Assembly (NCBI GenBank): GCA_027924585.1
Contig: BSBM01001067.1
Coordinates: forward strand, 3,350,001 to 3,414,000
Reading direction: 5' to 3'
Length of the DNA stretch: 64,000 nucleotides
Origin: Larix kaempferi
Taxonomy: Eukaryota; Streptophyta; Pinopsida; Pinales; Pinaceae
Positions within the stretch are counted from its first letter, which is position 1; the number at the start of each line of letters is the position of its first letter. The notes under the pieces were generated by a model, which was not told the origin of the DNA, did not search any database, and was given only the letters and a program-made list of their open reading frames with translations. Of the stretch, positions 23,558-34,563 are shown piece after piece. The position numbers were made by a program, and so were the translations under genes.

Positions 23558-24859
23558 TGTCACATCCTCCATTTTGACCCTTATAATATTTTGGGCTATA
23601 ATGTAAATAATGTATGTATATTATGTATGATTCCTAGTGTGGAGCTCAAGGCCAAGGCCCTGCTAGTGAACGATCGACCTTTAAGAGGCAAGTATTTGAA
23701 ATTATGCTACCCATGTGCTAGAGAACCATGAGAATTGTAAATATGCATTTTAATATAAATGCCCACAACTAGCTATGCAATGCAACAAGAGATGGGGGCA
23801 TGATATTACAAGGAATTGGGAGGGAAATATTCAAACCCTTGAGCCAATCAAGTCAAGCCAAGTGTCAATGAGAGAACCCATGAACCCTCAACTACCCATG
23901 TTGACTTTTGTACCCAATCATTGATTTCACCCAAGAGTTGGTTGAGGTAGTTAATGCCTTGGGGAATGGGAGGTATGGCTGTCCAAATTTGAGTATGGGA
24001 AAGCCACCTTGCATGGAAAAACATGTTTGGCTTCTTGGGAAAGAAAAGAGCCATGAATTGCTCCCCAAGCCATTACCCATCAACTAGCTTTGATCTCCCA
24101 CGAGTTTAGAGCTTCCTGGGCATTTCCCTCCATTAATTTCCTATGTTTGCCTTCGTTTTCCTAGTTGGGAAGGGCGTTTTTGTTGTGGCTAATAGTGGGG
24201 AAGAGAAGGGAAATGATTTGGGGTTCAATTGAGGCCGTTTTGGCCCACTAAATGCTCATACATCTATGGGAGAAATTGGTTTTCTTCCCTGGGGTTGATT
24301 CCCTCATCCCACAATCCGTATTTGGTGTGCCCACGTTTTGGGGAAAACCCATAGACCCTATTCTGTGAATCCATGGTTGAATTGTGTATCCATGCCAGTT
24401 TTGAGCTACTGTGTGTAAACGAATGTTGGGGTTGAGATGGGTATCCATTGCTTTGGCCATGCAGGGTTTGAGAGTCCCAAGTTCCTTGTAGATATCGTGC
24501 CCAACTCGGGGGTGGTCTCTGAGTGCTGAAATAATACAGGCTGGGCAGAGACCTATGGTTGGGAGGAATGTTGCGGCGACATAGCTAGTTGTGGAGACAA
24601 CATTACATCAAGATGAGTATTTTCTTATGTAATTACTTCTGCAAATGTATTAATTTGTTGGCTGTGTTAAATTGAATGGCATCATGTAATGTGTGTGGAT
24701 GAGGTTCTCATTCCGCTGTGCATGTTTAATTGATATACATCTACACACATGTATTTTTTTGCTTTAAAATCTAATGTATGGTCTGAGTTTATGTAAGAGC
24801 CCCAGGATTTGCCATCATGTTCCCTTCCACGAATTGGATAGATAGGTGGGTATGTGACA
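23558..24859 (+). repeat. 3' LTR of the non-autonomous element
   Basis: 1302 bp, aligning end to end with 15654-16955 without gaps and with roughly 57 base differences by eye. Confidence 0.93.
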
Positions 24860-24864
24860 ATATG
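24860..24864. repeat. Target-site duplication, right copy (ATATG)
   Basis: ATATG follows the GTGACA end of the 3' LTR and matches 15649-15653. Confidence 0.85.
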
Positions 24865-25840
24865 ATACACATGAAAACATGAATATTTTTTATAAAGTGC
24901 ATCTATATTTTAAAAATTGGTCATCATTGAAATCAAGGTTTTTATATGAGCTACATTCATCCCCCATTGTCAGTCATTCATGATTTCATAAAACGTATGA
25001 AATGTTTGAACAAACATTCTTCTAGGAAGGCATGTATAAGGACATGCATACATTTGTGGCAGAGTGTGACATAAGAGAGAGATATTTACAACTCTACATG
25101 GACTTCAATGACTTCCCATCCCACTAGTAATATGAATTAACATTTCTATGGAATTCATTGTGGGGTTACCAAAATTGGAAATAATTATGTAATCATCTTT
25201 TTTTGATCACCTTTCTGAATATGATAATTTTTCCTCTACAATACCCCTTCAAGACCTATATAGTAACTTAAGTTTTTTTGGATAATATATTCAAACTCCA
25301 TGGTATTCCACAATCTATTGTCATGGACAATGACTCCACCTCCACTAGAAATTTATAGAAAGAATTATTTTGGCCCCAAGGCACTCAAATAAATCATAGC
25401 ACCACCTAACACCTTAAAACTAATGGTCAGGTCAATGCTATCAATACATGACTATAAGTATATTTTTGGTGCTTCACTTGAAAGAGGTAATCCCAATGGG
25501 TTTAGTGGTTTACCACTAGTGTAGTGGTGGTATAATACAACTTATCATTTTCTGATTTATATTACTCCCTTTGAGGTTGTCTATGGAAAAAATACCCTCA
25601 AGTATTGTAATGCTTAACAAGCGTTTGTAAGGTATAGGAGGTAAAAAAAAAACTCTTAGTTAAAATTAAGACTCTTTGCACTCTTAAGGATAATCTAGTC
25701 ATGGCTTAGAATAGGATGAACTAGTAGGATGATTATGATTATTTTGAATTCCTTGGATTTAGCATCTTATCCCTATTTTGGATATTAGAAGAAATTAATT
25801 ACAAGTTGCATGTGAAATTGTGGTTGGATTCATTGTAATA
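24865..25840 (+). pseudogene. Chromovirus (Ty3/Gypsy) integrase remnant, continuation of 14160-15648
   Basis: Translation gives LKSRFLYELHSSPIVSHS, FHKTYE, EGMYKDMHTFVAECDI, and after a decayed stretch HGIPQSIVMDNDSTSTRNL (around 25290-25350), then NHSTT and NGQVNAIN in place of the usual STAYHP and DGQTEVVN, and YYSL for MTPYE. LKDNLV and NRMN followed later by EINYKLHVKLW correspond to the C-terminal integrase region. The zinc-binding His residues and the second Asp are recognisable, but many stops break the frame. It picks up where the RT-RNase H part before 15648 stops, so both belong to one element. Confidence 0.82.
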
Positions 25841-25875
25841 ATGCCCAATTATTGTGTTAATTACTCTGTTTTAGT

Positions 25876-26110
25876 CACTAAGACTCCATGCCCAATAGTA
25901 GACCTTTGATCTATAAAGTAACCTAACCTCAATTTTTAACCTTGTTTAACATCTATTTCTCATTTAAATCCTACTTTTGCATTGAATTTTATAGCTTCTA
26001 CTGAGATACTCAGGGGCATCCATTATCTTAAAATCAGATTAGGTAGCCCCCTTTTGTCCAAGATCAGCTTGAGAGATAAAGAAGGTTCAAAGATGTTCCC
26101 GACATAGTTC
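25876..26110 (+). repeat. Direct repeat, left copy (candidate LTR fragment)
   Basis: About 235 bp beginning GACTCCATGCCCAATAGTAG and containing CCTTGTTTAACATCTATTTC matches 27425-27660 with about 85-90% identity by eye. Shortly after it (about 26150) TGGATCCATTTTCGGGAAAC resembles a degraded Gypsy primer-binding site of the TGGCGCCG type. Confidence 0.65.
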
Positions 26111-26839
26111 TAATCATATACTAGAAAATCTTAGGTGCTAACATATTTCTGGATCCATTTTCGGGAAACGAAGAAACACAGTTATTTATCCCTAGGGACA
26201 CTGACAATCAAAGCTCCGAATTCTAGAGGTGAAGAAGATTCAGATTGGTTGTTGTTAAAACTTCACTTGGAGACTCCAAAATAAAATTTCAAGACTCCGT
26301 TGGGAGATAGACCTACCTACTGATTGGAAAATAAATAATAGTTAGTATTACAATCATGTTTATAATTCAAGAAGTTATGAATCCATTGCTCAATCCGTTA
26401 CTACTTTTCCTTTTCTATTTGAAAAATTGTTTCCTAGATTTCATATGATGGAAGACGCATAGAATTATCAATAATTTTTATTCTTTATCAAAGCAAGAAA
26501 CTTTAGATTCCTCTATCATTCTTAAGATAGATAATTTTTCTCATTATTTTCCTTTGAAGATGAAAGCATTTCCTTTGTATCTTTATCTTCTAAGACCCTT
26601 GTCAAACAAGAAGATCCTATTCATGTTTTTGTTTGGAGTAACCCAGCTGCTCAAGTTTCTTTAGAATACGAATCCTATAGGAATATTTCTTGGATTAACA
26701 ATCAATATTGTTATTTACTTTTTCAAGAAACCTACATACCAAATCATATACATGTTAGTAAATCTCGTCAAGAATATCTCAATATTTTTCCTATATTCTC
26801 AAAGAGATATAGGGCTCTCAAGCTTCCACCTATTCTGCA

Positions 26840-27360
26840 AGACATGCCCACTAAGTACCTCAAGTATATGCCAAAATTTAATGGAGATGACCATTTCACA
26901 GCAAAAGGACATATGTCAAAATGTTAGGATTACATTGATATCCTAGATATTCAACATGATGGCATTCTCATGATCATATTCACTCAGTATTTGGAGAGAT
27001 ATTTCTAGTAGTGGTTCTTATAATTTCTTGAAGGTCCATATCTTATTGGATGAGGTTTCACAATATTTTTCTCAACACATGGGTTGTGAGGATGTCGCAT
27101 CACCAATATCTACGAGTTCTATACTATCAATAGGGACAAAGATGAAGACATTTACAGTTTTAATAGAAGGTTGCATATGCTCTATCATGATTTGTCGAGT
27201 GAAATGGAGCCTCCTGAAGCTGCTGCTATGCTATATTATACCTCAGCTCAAACTATTGAATTTTCTCTTTTCCTCGGAGAATGAATATCTAATACTCTAA
27301 TTCAAATCTACAAGGATGCCATTGAGCTAGAAAACAACTTTTGGACACGTGGAAAACTAC
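26840..27360 (+). pseudogene. Ty3/Gypsy gag (capsid) remnant
   Basis: Several frames are needed: PTKYLKYMPKFNGDDHFTAK then DYIDILDIQHDGILMIIFTQ (26845-27000), DKDEDIYSFNRRLHMLYHDL and EMEPPEAAAMLYYTSAQTIE (27140-27260), and IYKDAIELENN. This matches the capsid region in plant Gypsy gag proteins (compare the gag at 63697-63997, which has the same ILPKYDGE..ITVDGHISKF start). It lies between the direct repeats 25876 and 27420. Confidence 0.78.
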
Positions 27361-27419
27361 GAAATCAAACCAATATTAATGAGGTCTCTTATATAATATT
27401 TCTAGTAATTCCTATGTGT

Positions 27420-27660
27420 TGGTCACCGAGACTCCATGCCCAATAGTAGGCCTATGATATATAAAGTAACCTACCCTCAATTCTTAACCTTGTTTAACAT
27501 CTATTTCTCATTTAAATCCCACTTTTTCATTAAATGTTATAGTTGCTACTGAGATACTCGGGGACAACTATTATCTTAAAATCAGATGAGGGATACCCCT
27601 CTGGTATGGGATCAACTTGAGACCTAATGAAGTTTCAAATATGTGTATGTCATAGTTCTA
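27420..27660 (+). repeat. Direct repeat, right copy (candidate LTR fragment)
   Basis: Matches 25876-26110 in the same orientation. Both begin just before GACTCCATGCCCAATAGTAG and fade after CATAGTTCTAAT. Confidence 0.65.
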
Positions 27661-27664
27661 ATTA

Positions 27665-28242
27665 CAACCTAGAACATATCAGGCATGATCAATCTCCAAT
27701 TTTGAAAACAATGTTTCTCTTAAAGGGAAGGGCATGTTAGTATCCTACCCTAACTCCATTAATGCTATAGATAAGTTTCTATGTATTACTTCCATATCTA
27801 TTAAATAAGGCCCATGAAGTAGATATAGTTTTAAAGCAATATTCATAAAAAGGCTTATTAGAAATTTCCTTCACTAGAATTCTCTTAGAAGGTTAGATAA
27901 ATAATATTGTAAGAAGGCTTAATAGAAGGCTTCACCTGCTAGAAAGTTATTTTTATCGAAAGTTTCTAGGAGGATAGAAGCTATATAAATAAGGAGAAGC
28001 ATCATAATGGGATGTATTGTGAAGCATAAATTTAATTGGATCTTTGCTCTGTTGGAGCCTCCCCCTTGAAAAGAAAAGTGAATATTGTTTCATTAGTAAA
28101 TGTATTGCTATTTATGGTATTTAGTTCTCTATAATTGGATATTGTTGTAGTAATTATGTCATTTTCATTAAAAATATTGCTATATGATGTTATTTCTTCT
28201 TTGAATTTCCTACTTTGCTAATAAGGCACATTACACAAAACC
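27665..28242. other. No gene recognised
   Basis: AT-rich. AGAAGGCTT-containing phrases repeat around 27850-27960. No open frame of note. Confidence 0.45.
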
Positions 28243-28261
28243 AATGGGTAGTATAATTTTT
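28243..28261. repeat. Target-site duplication, left copy (19 bp)
   Basis: AATGGGTAGTATAATTTTT matches 28741-28759 with a single G/A difference. Confidence 0.7.
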
Positions 28262-28740
28262 TTGTAACTAGGGGAATGAACAACTGGGATGGGGTAGGTA
28301 CTTGCGTGACACGGGGTCCAAGGGTCCAATATCGTTCACTACCACTATACCCCTAGGTGCATACACATAGCCCACAAGCACGGGGAACGTGTAAGCCAAG
28401 GTGATTTGAACTCATGACCTCCATTTACAACATTTCCTTCATATCACAAAAAAGTACAAAATGCCTATTTCTATGCCGGCTTGAGATCATTCTGTTGCAT
28501 TTATTTTGGCCACCTTAACTTTAGGATTTTCAGCAGATTAAATTGATCAAGGGTGTTTCAAGAGGCCTTCCTATTATCCCGTCTAATCATACTAGCATAT
28601 CTAGAGATCTCCCTAATCCATTATTTTACTATTTGAGCATCAAAATTCTTCATCAACTATTCAGCAATCCGAACCCCCTCTAGTGGCCGTCATAGCTCTA
28701 TTACCGCAAATCATCGGTTGCTAAGATACACCCTTGCGGG
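28262..28740 (-). mobile_element. 479-bp retroposed element (SINE-like or LINE 3' end)
   Basis: It is bracketed by a 19-bp near-perfect duplication. Read on the minus strand it begins CCCGCAAGGG and ends CCCCTAGTTACAAAAA at the duplication, that is with an A-rich tail. About two thirds in, GAGTTCAAATC (28403-28413) resembles a tRNA/Pol III box B, and nearby TTGGCTTACACG and TATTGGACCC phrases are of a sort found in plant retroposon 3' ends. No clear box A or protein frame is seen, so a SINE and a truncated LINE tail are both possible. Confidence 0.6.
28403..28413 (-). promoter_or_regulatory. Box-B-like tRNA promoter motif
   Basis: Minus-strand GAGTTCAAATC is close to the GGTTCGANTCC consensus of Pol III internal promoters. 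A box A partner at the right distance was not found, so function is doubtful. Confidence 0.35.
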
Positions 28741-28759
28741 AATGGGTAATATAATTTTT
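28741..28759. repeat. Target-site duplication, right copy (19 bp)
   Basis: AATGGGTAATATAATTTTT; see 28243-28261. Confidence 0.7.
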
Positions 28760-29609
28760 GATATCATGTATTTTATAAATTTATTTTATCCTTTGTAAAC
28801 TACCATGGAATATTCAATAATTATCCCTAACTAAAAGAATGAATAAAAATTCACATTACATCATTGACTTCCTAAACTTCATTCTTCTTGATATGCATTG
28901 TATCAAACAAATGAACTAATTGTAGGTTCAGATAGTAGGGTAACCTACTAAATTGGTTGAAGAATATTTTCATTCCTCATTGAAGGGAATTAATGCATTT
29001 ACGAACTTTATGAAAAATAAACGAAACGACATTTGTTGTTAAATATAGTAAAAATAATTCAATGCAAATACAAACTATACAATGTTATATATGATATCAA
29101 GACCAATTTCTTACTTTGAAAATTATCATTATATTCCATTTTCCATAGTTGAGGTGTCATTCTTCATAGTTTTGTTTTAATTCCTCGCTTCTCATTAAAA
29201 ATATATTTTTCTATAGTTTGATATATATGGCTATTAAGGAGGAAGTGTATGTACTCATAAAGCACCTTTGATTTCCTAAACTTCTCGACGGTCGATTTGT
29301 CACTATGGGACCACATACTAGACATGAAAATTTATGCCTTGTTTGAATACTTGCACGATATAGGATAATTATAATACAAGTATAAAACACAAAGATTTTG
29401 TATAATAGATTTTTTCCATGCCCACTTAGAGATATTATACATAGTGATTCCAACACATAACTTTGTAAGTTCGTCAATAAGAGACTAAATATATGAATTT
29501 ATATATTTAACTTGGTACCTACCTAACTATTTAAAAATAACATATTTATTACCATGTACATATAAGAAATTCCATAGAAAAAACTAAATTAAAAAGTATG
29601 TTCAAATTG
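28760..29609. other. No gene recognised
   Basis: AT-rich. One 88-codon minus-strand frame (29211-29477) has no family signature. Confidence 0.45.
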
Positions 29610-31567
29610 AATAATTACATCTTATGATGCCTCCTTCTTAGCCTCTAAGTTAGAATTCTATCTTCCAATACTTGGTTTTGTGTTGAAAGAGAAAAATTTC
29701 CCCTCCTCGGGAAATCTACTTCATCGGCTAGTTTTTACTATTCATCTAGCATTTGTTGTGTAAGAGGGAGAGCCCGAACCATATTTGATCTCTCCATGGA
29801 TTCTATTTTGTCATCCTTCTCTTTGAGCAGAGAAATGGCATCTAATGATTCTCGTTTCCCTTTCCCTATTGATAATAGGATAAATTATAGCCTATCATTA
29901 TCTGCCTCTAGTCATTTGACCCTAAAATTCAAAAATGAGTTTTATGATGATGGAATATAGTTGCTTCTTATAATTATTATTGGAAGAATTTTCCTTAGGG
30001 TATTTGTTGTAAATAATGTTGGTAGACCCTTGGACCATAGAGACATCGTCATCAGGTGAGATTCCTGTTGTGTCAAATTTCACATGAAGGGCCCTCTAAT
30101 CCTAGGGTTGCGTTTCCTTATAAGTTTTTGAAACAGAGGTTCTAGATTGGTAAAAACAAATTTCTTGGTGGATATATCATATTTGGGAGACAATTTTTCT
30201 ATTTCTGGAGCCTTCATTGTTTCAGTAGCAAGCATTTCTTTTTGGGTCTCCATCATCATCATATTCTCATCCCTGAGTATTTCTAAGGGATCATAGGTAT
30301 CCATGGGATTAATTACAATATATTCCCATGAGAGATGATGCCCTACTTATTGATATGATTTTGCAGTGGGTGTGTTGGTGGCACCTTCAAAATATACCAC
30401 ATAAAAGATGTTAGATAATTTTGAAGTATGGGGAGAGGGTATTGCTTGAGGAACAAAATCCTCCTCTTGCTAAGCACTACTAGGCTCATGGATCTCTTTC
30501 TCTAATAATTTTTACCTTGGTGGGGTATCCTTCTTTATTTATTCTAGTTATCCTTGGATGGGGGACCTTGTCCTAGGACATTTTTCTTATGCTCCTCCTA
30601 AACCTATTCTTCCTCATCCTTTATATTCTATACCCTTATCATTCCATTTAGAAGGTCTTTAGGATTCATGGAATTTCCAACATTACTTGATGTATCAGGA
30701 TCTTCTAGTTAACTGTAAGGGACACCCTCCCATTCATAAGTTAATTTCACATAGATCTCTTCACTTTTTGAGGATTTTCCCCAACTGGTTGTGAGAATTG
30801 GGAATTCTTGTTCAAAACCAAGGGAAATAACTTCTTTTGCTACCAAGGTTTGCACTGAGGTGGGGTATCTTACACTATAAGCCCCCATTGTTGAGAAATG
30901 TGAACAGAGGGAGTAAATGTGGAAATAAGGTTTGTCTTTTTAGTTGGGGGCATACTTGGGTCTACCCCCAAACCCAACACTTTACGCCTTTGTTCAAAAC
31001 CGATAGGCTCTATGAATTATAGGAAGGCCCTTAGGATAAGGAAGTAACTCCTTCATCTATGGGAAAATTTAATCTTATGTGAATCTATCAGTCCTTGCCT
31101 TATCCTATTTTACAAATTATCAAAGGGTGTGACATACCTTGTGGCCTCCCTCATGATGCCTATATCATCATATTATGCATATTCATGGATTCTTTGAGAG
31201 GGGTCATATGAATTCCTCAATTACATCCTCATTGTCCACTAGGATCCTATTTTGTGTTTGTTGAAGCCTTCTTGATTCACTTTAGTGTATTTTGAATTTG
31301 AAGGAACCCGAAAAGCCATGTATTCTTTAGTTACCAAGAATCCTTTAGGTATATAGAAGGTATAATGATATGGGACCTTCAGTAATTTGGGCTTAGTATC
31401 TCAATATATCGAAAATATTGGACCACCACTCTAATAAGAGAAGATTCTCCTTTCAAAGTGGAATCCACTTTGTCATATGTGTCCTTATTGGCCAGTTTCT
31501 CAATATCAGTTCTAGCTTCGTGATTATGTGAATTTGGAATATTCCTCCCTTTCTCTATTCCAATCAA
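29610..31567 (-). pseudogene. Decayed long ORF of unknown type
   Basis: On the minus strand, coding-like peptides follow one another between stops: KLANKDTYDKVDSTLKGESS (about 31500-31440), GLGVDPSMPPTKKTNLIST (about 30960), MDTYDPLEILRDENMMMMET to RKRNPRIRGPFM (30304-30080), and LEADNDRL, then KGKRESLDAISLLKEKDDKI (about 29910-29800), which looks like a coiled coil. The spacing suggests one gene of about 2 kb broken by stops. I do not recognise the family. It may be a gag-like or extra ORF of a retroelement. Confidence 0.4.
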
Positions 31568-31742
31568 TAAGTGGGGGTCATATCTCCAAGGTTTATCTGA
31601 GTGGAGATCAAGTTTCTTTAAGATTTTGATGGATTATTTAATACCCCTTTTGTCATTAGGCATATCCTCCCATGGAAATGGGGAAATATAAGCCACCCTT
31701 CTTGTTTTCTTTGAGGAAGTGGACCTCATCCACCTATACCAT

Positions 31743-32240
31743 CACTAGTAGAAAAATGGGTGATAAATGACCAAACGACCAAAAAATTTGGTAATCATGT
31801 GAAATAAATGACTAAAGCACCAAAACAATTGGTCACCAAAGTGTTTTTAAGTGAAATATGACCAAATGTGAGCAATTTTAAATGATTACAACTAAAAATG
31901 ACTAAACTAGTCATGGAATAAAAAATATGACTAATTTAGTGATGGGATAAAAAATACGACTAGACAGTGTAAGTTAATAATTATATAAGATGTCCTAATT
32001 AATTAGCAATGACTAAGGGGGTCCCTGAATCCATCTGGAGCGTTAAATTTATGAAATTGTAAAAAAATACAATTTCGTAAATTTTAACGGTGTAGGTGGA
32101 TTCAGAGACCCTTTTAAGGTGTCTATGAATCCACCTACAACATTAAAATTTACAAAGAAGGGGCCTATGAATCTACCTGCAACGTTAAAATTTACGAAAT
32201 TGTAAAAAAGATTACAATTGATGGCCGAATAGTAAAGGCT
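31743..32240 (+). mobile_element. Terminus of a CACTA element with subterminal repeats
   Basis: It starts with CACTAGTAGAAAAATGGG, a typical CACTA end. Several direct and inverted copies of TGACTAAA/TGACCAAA-type words follow (31760-31970), then a run of long inverted repeats around GAATCCACCTACAAC and GTTAAAATTTACGAAATTG (32020-32220). The opposite end (reverse complement of CACTAGTAG) is not in the window, so the element is truncated or interrupted. Confidence 0.6.
32020..32110. repeat. Long imperfect hairpin
   Basis: The left arm begins GGTCCCTGAATCC and runs to GAAATTGTA. The right arm is its near-complement, ending GGATTCAGAGACC. A run of A lies between. Each arm is about 42 bp. Two further partial copies of the arm lie at about 32125-32155 and 32165-32200. 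Confidence 0.75.
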
Positions 32241-32517
32241 ATGCAAGATGAAACTTATGTCCATAAATGGATGCTTCCATACATTTTTAAGTCGACAAAG
32301 AATCTGATACTAGTTTTGACATAGACAAAAAGGAGTTGGAAGGATAAAATATGCTAGTAATGTTTGATGCCTACATTAAATGTGTGTAGGTGCATGACTA
32401 CATGAGAACTTTTTTTTTTTTCTTTTCATGGAGGGAAAATTGGATAGCTTAGAGGTGGTTGATTTTTTTGGAAAAAGGGTATGTGTAGTGATTTGAGTTC
32501 TTAGTTTATAGATAGAG

Positions 32518-32733
32518 GTGACAGGTGCGGGAGGGATAATTTTTGATCCATGCGGAAGTATTGTTAATTATTTTTATTGTGGAATAGGAACCGAAACCAG
32601 TAACGAAGCTAAGTGGTTATCTCTTTTATTTGGAATTGAACTTATCTCTTCTCTGAATATTCCAAAGTTGATGGTATTTGGAGACTCCAGACATGTAATA
32701 CAAAATATGGAGATTGAATATGAAGCTGGTTCT
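32518..32733 (+). pseudogene. RNase H domain, first part (split by a Gypsy insertion)
   Basis: The frame reads TGAGGIIFDPCGSIVNYFYC, GTETSNEAKWLSLLFGIEL, LMVFGDSRHVIQNMEIEYEAGS. This matches plant RNase H type 1 domains of the kind found at the end of LINE-type proteins and in free-standing RNase H-like genes: GAGG start, E in NEAKW, D in GDS. The frame stops at the insertion site of the chromovirus, and the last two codons GGTTCT are the target duplication. The second part is at 41131. The expected N-terminal catalytic Asp is not seen upstream. Confidence 0.78.
32728..32733. repeat. Target-site duplication of the chromovirus, left copy (GGTTCT)
   Basis: GGTTCT also stands at 41125-41130 beyond the other LTR. 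Removing the element and one copy restores the RNase H frame. The usual size for Gypsy elements is 5 bp, so the sixth base may be chance. Confidence 0.72.
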
Positions 32734-34549
32734 TTAATATACCTGGACTGATTTGGAGTTTAGATTATGCAAAATTTGAAATTTTACAACACAACCTTGA
32801 CAAGCAGAAAACTAGTTAGGAAGGAACTAGTTAAAGACAAAATTAAAGGACTCCATGATTAAGGATCTGAGATATTAAGGTTCTGCCAAATGTATGGGAT
32901 GTGTGCAACATAAAAACATGTCAGTAAAAGGGCCAAATTTGAGTCCTATGAATAAAGTACCGGGGCCATTTATGTTTCGAACATCAGCCAGGCTGGAGTC
33001 TACTCTAATGCTTCTTGGGCACACCAACATATGCAAACTAAACTCAATGTTTACACCTGAATGCAACCAAATTATGGATATCAGTACTTGGTACTCTAAT
33101 AAGGAAGTGGAAAAAATATTTTGAGAATTTGGGAGGATCTGGGGGTGTTTGGGAGCAACAGAGTCAAGGGCACTAAGTAGGACTGCTCAACTAGTAGTTT
33201 TCCAAGTTCTCCAAAATTGGCTAAGGTTTCTTCAAATTCTATGAAATAGGGTTTGGGATGCTTCAATATTGTCTCAGGAAACTCAAACAACCATCATATT
33301 AGAAAATAAACTCATATATAATTTTTACTGGAATAAGTGGTAAAACTAGTCATTAAATAGTGCATAAAGAGCTAGTCTTCCATTTTTATGATCCAAATTT
33401 ACTTAGAGGCTTACAAATTTCAATTCTAGAGTAAATCAAGGTTCTGATATGATTTATTGAACAACAACAGGTCGAAATAAGAGGTCATTAGAAGAGATTA
33501 AATATTTTATTACATTCAGTTCTTCAATTGATCTCCAATGCTAGAAAATATTGCAATATGGAAAGCATAAGCATGAGAAGAGAAGGAGGAGATACATTTA
33601 TGTATTGGATATGATAGGAGGATGAATTCAGGGATTTTGTATTTATATGAGGGGAAAATGAGCATTCCTATATGCACTGATATCCTTCTCTGAAATGGAG
33701 TATCTCCTTCTAAAGAAATCTTCCAATACTCTCTCCAATGGCACTCTGTCTAAGGATCACTCTCTGGAATCTTAAGAATATTCAATAATGGGATGATTTA
33801 GATCTGTTGATCAACATTCCATGTCTTTGGATATGATCAATGGTTGAATGGAACATGAAATACCTTGGGGTTCATCTCCCAAGAAATGGTTGAGGCACAT
33901 CTCTCAACTCTGAGTAGCAAGAGCTCTCAATGACAAAATTAATTAACCAAAAGATGTGAGTAGTGCGATCTAGGTTCCTTTTATAGATTATGTAGCTTCA
34001 TACACAATTTATCCACACGTGTGAGAGAGGAAGGGTGCATTCCTTGAGAGAATTAGCAATTATCTTGATTTACAAAACTTGCCTACTTTGTGTCCTTTCA
34101 CTGGAATTAGCAAGTGCGCCCTACTTAGCCTTTCTGAATGTTTCCTTATTTTCCAAACTGATTGCTTTCTTCACTTTCCTTCTTTGTGCTTTTTCCTGTT
34201 TTTTCCTTGCTTTTGTTAGTTTCCACTTCCTTATGCTGCCACCTTGCTCTTATATGATTCTTTGATGTTTCTATCTTCTGCACTTGGGTAGGTGAGGTCC
34301 ACCTTGACCTTATGCGCCCTCCTAGCCTTGTCATCATCAAATTATTTCCAAAATTTTAATTAATAATGATAATTCATTTATTATAAAAGATAATTTAAAA
34401 CTCATAATATTAAAAATATAATAATTATTATTGTCCTTGTGCCCAAATTTACCCCCATTAATTATTCTTCTTTTAATTATTTTTTTCTTAGACCCCCTAG
34501 GGATGGGAGGATCCAATTCTTGACCAAGGCCACTAGGTAAGGGACATGA
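32734..34549 (-). repeat. 3' LTR of the chromovirus
   Basis: Aligns with 39328-41124 across about 1.8 kb, with small gaps (for example, a tandem CAAAACTAGTTA present only in the other copy). LTR ends are not a clean TG...CA, so the borders are good to a few bases. Confidence 0.82.
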
Positions 34550-34550
34550 A

Positions 34551-34563
34551 AGTCCTCCCTCCC
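34551..34563 (-). other. Polypurine tract of the chromovirus
   Basis: On the minus strand GGGAGGGAGGACT directly precedes the 3' LTR and touches the stop codon of pol (34563-34565). Confidence 0.75.

Larger units (their letters stand above)
15654..24859 (+). mobile_element. Non-autonomous LTR retrotransposon, 9.2 kb, without pol
   Basis: Two LTRs of 1302 bp each (15654-16955 and 23558-24859) begin TGTCAC and end GTGACA. They are flanked by the 5-bp duplication ATATG. A primer-binding site (TGGTATCAGAGT) follows the 5' LTR and a purine tract (AAGGGGAGGGAAA) precedes the 3' LTR. The 6.6-kb interior holds no reverse transcriptase, RNase H, integrase or protease that I can recognise. It has three tandem-repeat arrays and one 174-aa ORF with a zinc knuckle just before the purine tract. 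I count about 57 substitutions and no indels between the LTRs (about 4%), so the insertion is fairly recent. Movement would need enzymes from another element. Its tail-end ORF position differs from the usual gag position after the 5' LTR. Confidence 0.92.
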
